A DNA stretch of 64,000 bases from Streptomyces neyagawaensis (GCF_023516595.1 NZ_JAMGBG010000065.1:88318-152317), one strand, 5' to 3'; counted from the stretch's first letter, positions 35,358 to 44,089 are shown. Notes: a model not told the origin generated them from the letters alone. A program made the numbers and translations.

Positions 35358-35819
35358 ATGAGCACGGTCAAGGAAGCGGTGGAAGTCGAGGTTCCCGTCC
35401 ACACCGCTTACAACCAGTGGACCCAGTTCGAGGAGTTCCCGCAGTTCATGGAAGGGGTCGAGGAGGTCCGGCAGGTCGACGACCGCCACAACCACTGGAC
35501 GACCAAGATCGGTGGGGTGAAGCGCGAGTTCGACACCGAGATCGTCGATCAGCTTCCGGACGAGCGGATCACCTGGCGCACGATCACGGGTGACACCAGG
35601 CAGAAGGGCACGGTCCACTTCGAGCGCGTGGACGACACGCACACCCGGGTGGAACTCGTCATGGACATCGAGCCCAGCGGCACCGTCGAGAAGGCGGGCG
35701 ACATGCTGGGCATGATCGACCGGCGTGTGAAGGGCGACATGCGGCGCTTCAAGGAGTACATGGAGAAGCGCGGCGGCGAGTCCGGAGCCTGGCGTGGCCG
35801 CATCAGGCCCGGCGAGTGA
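35358..35819 (+). CDS. SRPBCC-family protein (polyketide cyclase/dehydrase-like)
   Basis: The 153-residue protein starts MSTVKEAVEVEVPVHTAYNQWTQFEEFPQFMEGVEEVRQVDDRHNHWTTKIGGVKREFDTEIVDQLPDERITWRT, a START/SRPBCC fold of the YndB/cyclase class that binds hydrophobic ligands. In streptomycetes such proteins are common near stress genes; the ligand is unknown. GAGGAGG site before ATG 35358. Codon use is slightly less GC-biased at the N-terminus. It is followed by a hairpin at 35847-35885. Confidence 0.9.
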   Translation: MSTVKEAVEVEVPVHTAYNQWTQFEEFPQFMEGVEEVRQVDDRHNHWTTKIGGVKREFDTEIVDQLPDERITWRTITGDTRQKGTVHFERVDDTHTRVELVMDIEPSGTVEKAGDMLGMIDRRVKGDMRRFKEYMEKRGGESGAWRGRIRPGE

Positions 35820-35846
35820 CCCCGCTCCGCCCCTGAGACGCGTCCT

Positions 35847-35885
35847 CGTCGGCGCCGACCGCCTGCACGGTGGCCGGCGCCGACG
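35847..35885 (+). terminator. hairpin terminator after the SRPBCC gene
   Basis: Arms CGTCGGCGCCG (35847-35857) and CGGCGCCGACG (35875-35885) pair perfectly over 11 bp around a 17-base loop, 27 bases after the stop codon. The rest of the 35820-36231 gap contains GC-rich short direct repeats (CCCCACCGCTCCCTGCCGC twice) and the OsdR-type box at 36116, but no gene. Confidence 0.75.
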
Positions 35886-36115
35886 TATGTACGGGCCCGG
35901 CCACCCCGGTCGGGACGAAGCCGCCGCCGCCCTCCCGCTACCGGCCGGCCCCGGCGGGACGGCACCGCCGGGCCCCACCGCTCCCTGCCGCCCCCGGCGG
36001 AACCAAGCCCCCGGCCCCACCGCTCCCTGCCGCTTCTCCGCGCCGCGTCCGCCCCTCCCGCCCGCTTCCCCACCCTCCCCGCACACCGCGCGACCAGGGC
36101 GGAATCGCCCTGCCC

Positions 36116-36135
36116 GTAGGTCCGTTCGGCCCTAC
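36116..36135 (+). promoter_or_regulatory. osdR box: OsdR-type box upstream of the SLOG-like/VKOR operon
   Basis: GTAGGTCCGTTCGGCCCTAC is a 20-bp near-palindrome with extended arms (GTAGG..CCTAC), about 96 bp before the GTG at 36232. It is the most extended copy of the motif in the window. Confidence 0.65.
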
Positions 36136-36231
36136 CCGCGGGCGATCGGCGCGGGCTTCACTGCATCCCATCGGTTGTTGAGGCGGAAGGACACGCATGT
36201 CCGGCAAGAGGACGGCTGGGGAGGGCGAGCG

Positions 36232-36807
36232 GTGATCGTCGCGGTGGGGCACGCTGATCTGACCGCGCCCGCGCTGGAGTTGGTGCAGGCCGAACTACGG
36301 GACCACCTGGACCGGCTGAGCGACGGAGCCGCCGGGCTCGTGCGCGCCGGGGCCGGGGTGCCCGTGGCGTTCGGGCGGGCGGTGCGCGCGGCGGGCAGGA
36401 GGCTGGTGGTGCTGCTGCCGACGCAGCGCGCCGTGCCCGCCGTCCTGCCCGAGGCCGACCGGTCGGGGGCCGCGGAGCTGCTGACGCTGGCCGAGGAGGT
36501 CCGACTGCTGGGCTTCGACCCCGCCGACCGCGACGCCCGCGTGAGCGCCGACGAACGTGTCGTCGCGGCCGGCCGGAAGGTGTACGCGGTCTGGGACGGC
36601 TCACCGTCCGACGGTACGGATGCCACCGCTCACCTGGTGGCGTTCGCCCGGTCCCGCGGCATCCCCGTCGAGGTCATCTGGCCGGCCGGCGCCGCCCGCA
36701 GGACGCGGCCGGCGGACGCTCACGACACGTCGGCCGCAGAGGCGGACACCCGCCCGGCGGCCATGCCCCACGCCGCTGCCCGCGCGGTGAAGGGCGGTGC
36801 CAGGTGA
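36232..36807 (+). CDS. SLOG/Rossmann-like nucleotide-binding protein
   Basis: The 191-residue protein begins VIVAVGHADLTAPALELVQAELRDHLDRLSDGAAGLVRAGAGVPVAFGRAVRAAGRRLVVLLPTQRA, the pattern of a SLOG/LOG-like Rossmann fold (strand-GH-D/T-L, then a GAG loop and a hydrophobic LVVLLP strand). It ends with RSRGIPVEVIWPAG and a disordered tail. SLOG proteins bind or hydrolyse nucleotide-related ligands; a specific role is unknown. Start GTG 36232, with GGGGAGG seven bases upstream; an ATG at 36197 opens a 12-codon frame ending at the same point. Overlaps the VKOR gene by four bases. Confidence 0.75.
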   Translation: MIVAVGHADLTAPALELVQAELRDHLDRLSDGAAGLVRAGAGVPVAFGRAVRAAGRRLVVLLPTQRAVPAVLPEADRSGAAELLTLAEEVRLLGFDPADRDARVSADERVVAAGRKVYAVWDGSPSDGTDATAHLVAFARSRGIPVEVIWPAGAARRTRPADAHDTSAAEADTRPAAMPHAAARAVKGGAR

Positions 36808-37445
36808 GCACGACGAGTATCGCGCCCGGCCAGGACGCCCCGCAGCGGGGCGACGGCTCGCCGACGGGGGCCCGGCCCGCCTTCGCCTGGCTCCTCGTGA
36901 TCACGGGGGCGCTCGGACTCCTCGGTTCCTTCGTCATCACCGTCGACAAGTTCCGGCTGCTGGAGAACGCCTCGTACGTGCCCCCGTGCAGCCTCAGCCC
37001 CGTGGTGTCCTGCACGAGCGTGATGCGCAGTGAGCAGGCGGCCGTGTTCGGCTTCCCCAACCCGGTGATCGGCCTGATCGCGTTCGGCGTCGTCATCGGC
37101 ATCGGGTTCGGGCTGCTGGCGGGGGCCCGCTACCGGCGCTGGTACTGGCTCGGCCTCAACGCCGGCACCCTCGGCGGGGTGGTCTTCAGCATGTGGCTGA
37201 TGACGCAGGCGCTGTACGACATCGGCGCGCTCTGCCTGTGGTGCATGCTCGTGTGGGCCGCCACGATCGCCATGTTCTGGTACACGACCGTCCACAACCT
37301 CCGCCACGGCATCATCCGCGCACCGCGCCAACTCGTCGCCGCGGCCTGGGAGTTCCACTGGGCGGTCCCCGTCACCTGGTACGCCCTGATCGGGATGCTC
37401 ATCGCGACCCGGTTCTGGACCCACTGGCAGGCACTGCTCTCCTGA
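36804..37445 (+). CDS. vitamin K epoxide reductase (VKOR) family protein
   Basis: A 213-residue membrane protein with five helices. The active-site pair is C144-L-W-C147 (CLWCMLVWA) and the loop cysteines lie in PPCSLSPVVSCTSVM (about 61 and 69). VKOR uses quinones to re-oxidise thioredoxin-like partners that make disulfides in exported proteins. It starts GTG at 36804 overlapping the preceding stop (GTGA), so it is translated with the SLOG-like gene. No DsbA partner is adjacent. An OsdR-type box upstream suggests oxygen-linked control. Confidence 0.94.
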   Translation: MSTTSIAPGQDAPQRGDGSPTGARPAFAWLLVITGALGLLGSFVITVDKFRLLENASYVPPCSLSPVVSCTSVMRSEQAAVFGFPNPVIGLIAFGVVIGIGFGLLAGARYRRWYWLGLNAGTLGGVVFSMWLMTQALYDIGALCLWCMLVWAATIAMFWYTTVHNLRHGIIRAPRQLVAAAWEFHWAVPVTWYALIGMLIATRFWTHWQALLS

Positions 37446-37517
37446 CCGGCCGGGCCGCCCGGCACCCCCGCGCCGTCCCGACGGGACGCGAGCCCCGGTC
37501 TCTTCGATACTGGCGGA

Positions 37518-39902
37518 GTGACCGGCTGGACATGGGAGTACGAGGGCTACGAGGCCGCCGACGAGCGGCTGAGGGAGTCGCTGTGCACCCTCGGCAACGG
37601 CTGCTTCGCCACCCGGGGGGCCCTGCCCGAATGCGCCGCCGACGGCGTGCACTACCCGGGCACCTATGTCGCCGGCTGCTACAACCGGCTCACCTCCGAC
37701 GTCGCGGGGCGCCGGGTCGACAACGAGGACATGGTCAACCTCCCGAACTGGCTGCCGCTGCGCTTCCGCCTGCCCGGACAGCAGTGGCTCACCCCGGACA
37801 CGGGCACCGTGCTCGACCACCGCCAGGTCCTCCACCTGTCCACGGGCACCCTGGAGCGCCGGACCACGTACGCGCTCGACGCACGGCGCACCCTGGCGGT
37901 GCGACAGCAACGCCTCGTGCACATGGCCGACCCCCATCTCGCCGCGCTGCGCACCGAGTTCACCGTCGACGGGGTGTCGGACGCCACGGAGTTGGAGGTC
38001 GAGGCCCTGCTCGACGGCGGGGTCACCAACGCGGGCGTGCCCCGCTACCGCGACCTGGACGGCCGCCACCTCACCCATGTGCACACCGGTTCCGCCGGCA
38101 CGGACACGGTGTGGCTGCGCTGCCGCACCCGCACCTCCGACATCCGCGTGGGCATGGCGGCCCGCCTGACCGCCGGGGCCCCGGTCCACGACCGGCACAC
38201 ACCCCCGTACGCCGTCCAGGCCGTCCGGCTGCGTCTCGCGCCCGGCACCAGCCGCACCGTCGACAAGACCGTGGCCCTGCACACCTCCCGCGATCCGGCG
38301 ATCAGCGACCCGCTGCGCGCCGCGATCGACCGGGTGGGCCGCGCCCCCGGCTTCGACGGACTGCTCGCGGCACACACCACCGCCTGGGCCCAGCTGTGGC
38401 GCCGCGCCGACCTGGAGGTGCCCGGCGAGGCGGGCCCCGTCCTGCGGCTGCACCTCTTCCACGTCCTGCAGACCCTGTCCCCGCACACCGCCGACCTCGA
38501 CGTCGGCGTACCCGCCCGCGGGCTGCACGGGGAGGCCTACCGGGGACATGTCTTCTGGGACGAGCTGTTCGTGCTGCCGTACCTGAACCTGCACTTCCCC
38601 GAGGTGTCCCGCGCCCTGCTCCGCTACCGCCACCGGCGCCTGGACCAGGCCTGCGCCGCCGCGCGCGCCGTCGGACGGCGCGGTGCCCTGTACCCGTGGC
38701 AGAGCGGCAGCGACGGACGGGAGGAGACCCAGGAACTGCACCTCAACCCGCGCTCGGGGCGCTGGCTGCCCGACCACTCCCGGCTCCAGCGCCACGTCGG
38801 GTCGGCGATCGCGTACAACGTCTGGCAGTACTGCGAGGCCAGCGGCGACGCCGAGTTCCTGCACACCAAGGGCGCCGAGATGCTGCTGCAGATCTCCCGC
38901 TTCTGGGCGGACTCCGCCACATACGACAAGAGCCTCGGCCGGCACCGCCTCCGCGGTGTCGTCGGCCCCGACGAGTACCACGACGCCTATCCCGGCGCGA
39001 CGGAACCCGGCCTCGACGACAACGCGTACACCAACGTCAGCGCGGCCTGGGTCCTCACCCGCACACTCGACGTGCTGCGCGCCCTGCCCGAGCCCCGCCG
39101 CCGCGAACTGGCCGAGCGGACCGGCCTGGACGGCGGGGAACTCGAACGCTGGGAGGACGTGTCGCGCACCCTGCACGTGCCCTTCCACAACGGCGTCATC
39201 AGCCAGTTCGAGGGCTACGGGAACCTCGCCGAACTGGACTGGCCGGAGTACCGCAGACGGTACGGCGACATCCGGCGACTCGACCGGATCCTGGAGGCCG
39301 AGGGCGACACCGTCAACCGCTACCGGGCGTCCAAGCAGGCCGACGTGCTGATGCTCGGATACCTCTTCTCACCCGCCGAACTGTTCCGTCTGTTCGCCCG
39401 GCTCGGCCACCGGCTGGACGACGACATCTGGCGGCGGACCGTCGACCACTACCTCGCCCGCACCAGCCACGGCTCCACCCTCAGCGGACTGGTGCACGGC
39501 TGGGTCCTGGCGCGGGCCCGACGGGCCGAGGCATGGGCGTTCTGCCAGGAGGCCCTGCGCGGCGACATCGCCGATCTGCAGGGCGGCACCACCGGCGAGG
39601 GCATCCACCTCGGCGCCATGGCCGGCACCCTCGACCTCGTCCAACGCGGCCTGACCGGCCTGGAGACCCGGGAGGGCGCCCTGTGGCTCGACCCGGTGCC
39701 GCTGCCGGAACTGTCCTCGTACGGGTTCGCCCTGCGCTACCGCGGCCACTGGGGCGTACGGCTCCGCCTGGAGCGTGGCCGCGTGGAGATCACGGTGCCC
39801 GCCTCGGACCGCTCCCCGATCGACATCCGCCTGCCCGGCCGTGAGGTGCGCCTCCAGCCGGGGGAGAGCAGACACCTCGACCTCCCCGACCGGCCCACCT
39901 GA
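37518..39902 (+). CDS. glycoside hydrolase family 65 phosphorylase (trehalose/maltose type)
   Basis: A 794-residue GH65 protein: N-terminal super-sandwich (WEYEGYEAADERLRESLCTLGNGCFATRGALPE), linker, then an (alpha/alpha)6 barrel with the general-acid Glu at about E486 in VVGPDEYHDAYPG...DDNAYTN, KQADVLML and RTSHGSTLSGLVHGWVLARA for phosphate binding, and a C-terminal beta sheet. Members phosphorolyse alpha-glucosides such as trehalose, maltose or kojibiose to beta-glucose-1-phosphate; substrate cannot be fixed by eye. The GTG at 37518 almost abuts a GGCGGA motif and may be leaderless. No beta-phosphoglucomutase is adjacent. Confidence 0.93.
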   Translation: MTGWTWEYEGYEAADERLRESLCTLGNGCFATRGALPECAADGVHYPGTYVAGCYNRLTSDVAGRRVDNEDMVNLPNWLPLRFRLPGQQWLTPDTGTVLDHRQVLHLSTGTLERRTTYALDARRTLAVRQQRLVHMADPHLAALRTEFTVDGVSDATELEVEALLDGGVTNAGVPRYRDLDGRHLTHVHTGSAGTDTVWLRCRTRTSDIRVGMAARLTAGAPVHDRHTPPYAVQAVRLRLAPGTSRTVDKTVALHTSRDPAISDPLRAAIDRVGRAPGFDGLLAAHTTAWAQLWRRADLEVPGEAGPVLRLHLFHVLQTLSPHTADLDVGVPARGLHGEAYRGHVFWDELFVLPYLNLHFPEVSRALLRYRHRRLDQACAAARAVGRRGALYPWQSGSDGREETQELHLNPRSGRWLPDHSRLQRHVGSAIAYNVWQYCEASGDAEFLHTKGAEMLLQISRFWADSATYDKSLGRHRLRGVVGPDEYHDAYPGATEPGLDDNAYTNVSAAWVLTRTLDVLRALPEPRRRELAERTGLDGGELERWEDVSRTLHVPFHNGVISQFEGYGNLAELDWPEYRRRYGDIRRLDRILEAEGDTVNRYRASKQADVLMLGYLFSPAELFRLFARLGHRLDDDIWRRTVDHYLARTSHGSTLSGLVHGWVLARARRAEAWAFCQEALRGDIADLQGGTTGEGIHLGAMAGTLDLVQRGLTGLETREGALWLDPVPLPELSSYGFALRYRGHWGVRLRLERGRVEITVPASDRSPIDIRLPGREVRLQPGESRHLDLPDRPT

Positions 39903-39987
39903 CAGCGCCCCCAGCGGCCCGGGACGGGAGCGGCGGCACCCGGCGTTCTCCGACCCCGTCCCCGTCCCAACCTCCGTCCCCCGGGTC

Positions 39988-41703
39988 TCAGCCTCCGTCC
40001 CCGCCCCACTCCCGGTACGCGGCCACGGCCGTCGGCAGGGTGGGGAAGATCCGGTCGGCGCCGACGGACTCCGCGAGGCCGTACGCCCTCAGGTCGTCCA
40101 TCAGGTCCTGCTTGACGCGGGCGAGCGCGAAGACGACGCCCCGCCGGGTCAGCTCACGGCGCAACTCGTCCACGGCGTCCAGGGCGGTGATGTCGACCTC
40201 GACGTTCGCCTCGGTGTTGAGGACGAACCAGCGCACTGGGTCCTCCTGCTCGTCCACCGCGGCCAGGGCGCGGCGGCGGAAGTCCTCCGCGTTGGCGAAG
40301 AACAGCGGGGAGTCGTAGCGGTACACCAGCAGGCCGGGGATGGTCCGGGCGTTCGGGTAGTCGTCGATGTCGTGCATGCCGGCCACCCCGGGCACCAACC
40401 CCTCGACGGCGTCGTGCGGACGCGCCACCCGGGTCAGCAGTTCCGCGATCGACAGGCCGACGGCGACGAGCACCCCGTACAGGATGTCGAGGGCGAGGAC
40501 CCCGGCGAGGCAGCCGAGGGCCAGCAGCAGCTCCCGCCTGCGGAACGACGCGAGCCTGCGGAAACCCGCCAGGTCGATCATGCGGACGGCCGCGTACACG
40601 ACGAGGACGCCCAGAACGGCCCTCGGCGTGCGGGACACCAGCGGGCTGAGGAAGAGCAGCACCGCCAGTACTGCCGCCCCGGCGACCAGCGAGTACGCCT
40701 GGCTGCGGGCACCCGCGGTGGACGCGAGCGCGGTACGGCTGGCGCTGCTGCTCACCGGGAAGCCGCTCAGCGCACCCGCCCCGAGGTTGGCGGCGCCCAG
40801 CGCGAGGAACTCCTGGTCGGCGTCGAGCACCGCTTCGCCGTCGCGGTCGGCGAAGGCCCGCGCGGTGAGGATGAAGTCGGTGTAGCCGACGAGGAGCACG
40901 CCCAGCGCGGGGAGCACCAGCCGCGGCAGCTCGCTCAGGTCGAGCGAGGAGAACCCGGGCAGGCCGACCGGCACGTCACCGATCACCTCGATGCTGTACC
41001 GGTCGTCCAGCCCGAAGGCGGCGACGGCCGCCGTACCCAGGACCAGCACCAGCAGAGGGCCGGGCACGGCCCGGACGTACCGGGCGGCGGTGAACAGGAC
41101 AGTCAGCGCGACGGCGGAGAACAAGACGGTGGCCGTGTGCGCCTCCGACAGGTTTCCGAGGAACGACCACAGCTGCGCGAAGAACGAGGACCCCGTGGTG
41201 TCGACCCCTGTGAGCTTGGGCAACTGGTCCACCGTCATGATCAGCGCCACGCCCGCCAGATAGCCGATCAGCACCGGCCGGGACAGCAGGTCCGCGACGA
41301 AGCCGAGCCGCGCCAGACGCGCCACCACGCACAACAGGCCCACCGTGATCGCGAGCGTCGCGGCCAGGGTCGCGTACCGGTCCGGGTCCCCGGCGGCGAG
41401 GGGAGCCACCACCGTCGCCGTCATCAGCGCCGTCGTCGACTCCGGGCCGACCGACAGCAGCCGGGACGAGCCGAGCAGGGCGTACGCGGCCAGGGCCGGC
41501 AGGATCGCCCACAGCCCGACGACCGGCGGCAGCCCCGCCACCCCCGCGTACGCCATCACCTGCGGCACCAGGTACGCGGCGACCGTCACCCCGGCCAGGA
41601 CGTCGCCCTTCAGCCACGCGCGCCGGTAGCCGAGGAGCGTGCCGAGCCCGGGGGCCAGGCGGCGCCACCCCGGAATGTTCCGTCTGCCCGAGCCCTGGAC
41701 CAT
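39988..41703 (-). CDS. SulP-family anion transporter with STAS domain
   Basis: The 571-residue protein has a SulP membrane domain (about 30-425; WLKGDVLAGVTVAAYLVPQVMAYAGVAGLPPVVGLWAILPALAAYALLGSSRLLSVGPESTTALM, then KLTGVDTTGSSFFAQLW) and a C-terminal STAS domain (about 445-560; VYRYDSPLFFANAEDFRRRALAAV, NTEANVEVDITALDAVDELRRELTRRGVVFALARVKQDLMDDL). It carries sulfate or other anions. GGAGGGAGG precedes ATG 41703. Its promoter carries a pair of OsdR-type boxes identical to those of the USP gene at 43184. Two decayed pieces of a second copy lie at 41882-42126 and 42852-43046. Confidence 0.95.
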   Translation of the reverse strand: MVQGSGRRNIPGWRRLAPGLGTLLGYRRAWLKGDVLAGVTVAAYLVPQVMAYAGVAGLPPVVGLWAILPALAAYALLGSSRLLSVGPESTTALMTATVVAPLAAGDPDRYATLAATLAITVGLLCVVARLARLGFVADLLSRPVLIGYLAGVALIMTVDQLPKLTGVDTTGSSFFAQLWSFLGNLSEAHTATVLFSAVALTVLFTAARYVRAVPGPLLVLVLGTAAVAAFGLDDRYSIEVIGDVPVGLPGFSSLDLSELPRLVLPALGVLLVGYTDFILTARAFADRDGEAVLDADQEFLALGAANLGAGALSGFPVSSSASRTALASTAGARSQAYSLVAGAAVLAVLLFLSPLVSRTPRAVLGVLVVYAAVRMIDLAGFRRLASFRRRELLLALGCLAGVLALDILYGVLVAVGLSIAELLTRVARPHDAVEGLVPGVAGMHDIDDYPNARTIPGLLVYRYDSPLFFANAEDFRRRALAAVDEQEDPVRWFVLNTEANVEVDITALDAVDELRRELTRRGVVFALARVKQDLMDDLRAYGLAESVGADRIFPTLPTAVAAYREWGGDGG

Positions 41704-41757
41704 GGGCCTCCCTCCACCGAATGGAGATCAGCATCCACCGCGGAGAGGCCCGGGCGC

Positions 41758-41876
41758 GAGCCGCACGGCCGGACTCCGCACCGAACCCGTCGTGTCAGGG
41801 ACGTTCGGCCCCCGCCGGGGACTTGCGGCCCCTCCACCACCGGCCCCCGCGGCACGACGCTGGGTGCACACCCCCC
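41758..41876. repeat. 119-bp direct repeat, copy A (promoter unit)
   Basis: Matches 43047-43165 without gaps and with roughly a dozen mismatches. The unit includes the paired OsdR-type boxes and ends CACACCCCCC. In copy A the following USP gene is missing and a SulP fragment starts directly after the repeat. Offset between copies is 1289 bp. Confidence 0.9.
41798..41832. promoter_or_regulatory. osdR box: paired OsdR-type boxes upstream of the intact SulP gene
   Basis: GGGACGTTCGGCCC (41798-41811) and GGGACTTGCGGCCC (41818-41831, preceded and followed by matching G and C) are spaced exactly 20 bp start to start, two helical turns. The second matches 10 of 14 positions of the mycobacterial DevR core GGGACTATAGTCCC as I recall it. 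Confidence 0.65.
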
Positions 41877-41881
41877 CCGTC

Positions 41882-42126
41882 ATGCGGACGGCCGCGTACA
41901 CGACGAGGACGCCCAGGAGGGCCCTCGGCGCGCGGGGCAGCAGCGGGCTGAGGAAGAGCAGCACCGCCAGGACCGCCGCCCCGGCGACCAGGGAGTATGC
42001 CTGACTGCGGGCACGCGCGGTGGACGCGAGCGCGGTACGGCGGGCGCTGCTGCTCACCGGGAAGCCGCTCAGCACACCCGCCCCGAGGTTGGCGGCACCC
42101 AGGGCGAGAAACTCCTGGTCGGCGTC
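41882..42126 (-). pseudogene. SulP gene fragment 1 (internal part)
   Basis: These 245 bp align without gaps to 40580-40824 of the intact SulP gene with few mismatches. The piece encodes ALGAANLGAGVLSGFPVSSSARRTALASTARARSQAYSLVAGAAVLAVLLFLSPL. It has no start, and both ends are truncated. It lies directly after repeat copy A. Confidence 0.9.
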
Positions 42127-42189
42127 CCCTGCCGTACCCGCGCGTCGTTGACCGCCCGCGCAGGGGCGGGGCTGCTACCACAGGGTGCT

Positions 42190-42807
42190 ATGAACGCAAG
42201 CCCGGAGCGGCGACGAGCCCGACCTCAAGCGGATCTCATGCCGAGAGACAGGATGCTCGCCCTCACCGACGGTGTGACGGCCATCGCCATGACGCTGCTC
42301 GTGCTGGACGTCGAGCTACCCGATGGGCTCGACGGGGCCGAGCTGCGCCAGGCGCTCGACGAGGTTCAGTCCCAGGTGGGTGCCTTTCTGCTGAGCGCGG
42401 TGGTGATCGCGCTGTTCTGGAGGGCCCACCATGCGGCGGTGCGGAACGCGGACGGGATCGGCCTCTACGCGTTCTGGCTCCATGTGGCGTTCCTGGCGCT
42501 GGTGTCCCTGATCCCGTTCCCCACCCACGTCCTGGAAACGTACGGCGACCGTTTCCTCGGGCCCGGTCTGTACGGGGCTGTCATCGGCGCGGCCGCACTG
42601 GTGCTGTACGGGATCGATCTGCACGTCAGCCGTTCGGCGGGCGTGAATTGGCGCAGCGTCCCGCTCCCTGCCCAGGCGATCGTGTTTCTGGCCTCGGTGC
42701 CCATCGCGCGCATCTCACCCATCGCCGCCATCTACAGCTGGGCGGCCAGCGTTCCTCTGTCCATGCTGGCCGACCGAATCGCCGCTCGCCGTGGCGAACG
42801 GCCGTAA
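42190..42807 (+). CDS. TMEM175/DUF1211-family potassium channel-like protein
   Basis: The 205-residue protein has six hydrophobic helices and the family motif near the N-terminus, RDRMLALTDGVTAIAMTLLVLDVELP (compare the usual RxxxFSDGVFAIAITLLVLDI). The FWRAHHAAV segment at the second-third helix is also typical. Bacterial TMEM175 proteins form potassium channels. It starts at ATG 42190 with an AGGG site close upstream. It sits between two fragments of a decayed SulP copy in the opposite orientation and is intact, so it was inserted there or replaced the deleted 216-bp SulP segment. Third-position GC is slightly lower than the flanks. Confidence 0.85.
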   Translation: MNASPERRRARPQADLMPRDRMLALTDGVTAIAMTLLVLDVELPDGLDGAELRQALDEVQSQVGAFLLSAVVIALFWRAHHAAVRNADGIGLYAFWLHVAFLALVSLIPFPTHVLETYGDRFLGPGLYGAVIGAAALVLYGIDLHVSRSAGVNWRSVPLPAQAIVFLASVPIARISPIAAIYSWAASVPLSMLADRIAARRGERP

Positions 42808-42851
42808 CGAGAGCCCTGATCCCGGCGCGTTCGACGATCCTGGTCCCGCCG

Positions 42852-43046
42852 GACCAGTACCAGCAGAGGGCGGGAACAACCCGGATGTACCGGGCGGACG
42901 TGAAGAGGAAGGCCTGCGCGACGGCGGAGAACACGACGGTGACCGTGTGCGTCTCCGACAGGTTCCCGAAGAACGACCACAGCTGCGCGAGGAACGAGGA
43001 CCCCGTCGTGTCGACCCGGTGAGCTTGGGCAGGCTGGTCCACCGTC
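42852..43046 (-). pseudogene. SulP gene fragment 2 (internal part)
   Basis: These 195 bp align to 41041-41236 of the intact SulP gene with two 1-base differences in length and about 15 % mismatches. It encodes the remnant VDTTGSSFLAQLWSFFGNLSETHTVTVVFSAVAQAFLFTSARYIRVVPAL. The N-terminal coding part is missing. Repeat copy B starts directly after it at 43047. Confidence 0.9.
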
Positions 43047-43165
43047 GAGCCACAACACGAGGCTCCGTACCGAACCCGTCACGTCAGGGACGTTCGGCCC
43101 CTGCCGGGGACTTGCGGCCCCTCCACCACCGGCCCTCGCGGCACGACGCTGGGAGCACACCCCCC
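43047..43165. repeat. 119-bp direct repeat, copy B (promoter unit)
   Basis: Second copy of the unit at 41758-41876, here still in front of a USP gene. Shared spots include GTCAGGGACGTTCGGCCCC and CTTGCGGCCCCTCCACCACC. Together with the SulP pieces it shows a tandem duplication of a SulP-promoter block. Confidence 0.9.
43087..43121 (+). promoter_or_regulatory. osdR box: paired OsdR-type boxes upstream of the USP-USP-flavodoxin operon
   Basis: GGGACGTTCGGCCC (43087-43100) and GGGACTTGCGGCCC (43107-43120) are 20 bp apart, and end 63 bp before the USP start at 43184. This is the clearest tandem arrangement of the motif in front of a stress gene here. Confidence 0.7.
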
Positions 43166-43183
43166 GTTCAGGAGGCAGAAATC

Positions 43184-44089
43184 ATGGTGAACACCGTTGT
43201 CGCAGGGCTCGACGGTTCGGCCGAGAGCCGGGCCGCCGCCGAGTGGGCGGCCCGCGAGGCCAAGCTGCGGGACCTGCCGCTGACCCTCCTGCACGTCTGG
43301 GAACCGGTACCCGACCCCATCGCCCAGGCCCCGCTGCTCGCCGCCGAGACGCTCCAGCACTGGAGCGAGCGCATTCCGCGCGAGGCGGCCGAAGGGCTGC
43401 GGCTGCGGCATCCCGGCGTGGACGTCACCGTGGAACACATGAGCGGCCGGCCCGGCGAGGTCCTGACCCGCGCGGCGAAGGACGCCGCGCTGCTCGTCCT
43501 CGGCTCCCGGGGGCTCAGCGGCATCGGCGGCTTCCTGGTGGGCTCCGTCGGCCAGCTGGTCGTCGCGCACGCCGAGCAGCCGGTCGTCCTCGTCCGCGCC
43601 GGGGAACAGGCATCCGACGAGCACCAGGCCGACCCGGTCGGCATCCCGTCGGCGGCCACCCCCTTCCGGCCCGTCGTCCTCGGCCTCGACACCGAGCACC
43701 CGCACGACAGCGTGATCGAGTTCGCCTTCGACGCGGCCTCCCGCCGCGGAACCGCCCTGCGGGTCGTCAACGGCTGGAACCCGCCGCCGTACTACGCCTA
43801 CGCCATCCCCGCCGACCCGGAACTCGGCCCCGAGCTGCGCACCAACCAGGTCACCGCCCTGACCGAGGTCCTCAGGCCGTGGCAGGAGAAGTTCCCCGAC
43901 GTCGACGTCACCGAGGTGTGCCGCTGGGGCAACCCCGCCCAGCACATCGTCGACGCCTCCCGCGAGGCGTCCCTCGTGGTCGTCGGGCGCCGTATCCGCC
44001 GCAGCCCCATCGGCACCCACATCGGCCCGGTCACCCATGCCGTCCTGCACCACTCCGCCGCCCCTGTCGCCGTGATCGCCCACCCCTGA
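43184..44089 (+). CDS. universal stress protein, tandem UspA domains
   Basis: The 301-residue protein starts MVNTVVAGLDGSAESRAAAEWAAREAKLRD. Domain 1 has the ATP loop VLGSRGLSGIGGFLVGSVGQLVV; domain 2 starts PVVLGLDTEHPHDSVIEFAFDAASRRG and has the diverged loop VVVGRRIRRSPIGTHIGPVTHAVLHHSAAPVAVIAH. GGAGG precedes ATG 43184. Strongly similar along its length to the USP at 5435. It heads an apparent operon with a second USP (40-bp gap) and a flavodoxin (41-bp gap), with paired OsdR-type boxes in the promoter. Confidence 0.94.
   Translation: MVNTVVAGLDGSAESRAAAEWAAREAKLRDLPLTLLHVWEPVPDPIAQAPLLAAETLQHWSERIPREAAEGLRLRHPGVDVTVEHMSGRPGEVLTRAAKDAALLVLGSRGLSGIGGFLVGSVGQLVVAHAEQPVVLVRAGEQASDEHQADPVGIPSAATPFRPVVLGLDTEHPHDSVIEFAFDAASRRGTALRVVNGWNPPPYYAYAIPADPELGPELRTNQVTALTEVLRPWQEKFPDVDVTEVCRWGNPAQHIVDASREASLVVVGRRIRRSPIGTHIGPVTHAVLHHSAAPVAVIAHP

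Noticed and set aside
36720..39188. 822-codon minus-strand frame opposite VKOR and GH65
   Set aside because: Antisense to two well-supported genes; repetitive Gly/Val/Gln composition is typical of GC-rich shadow frames.
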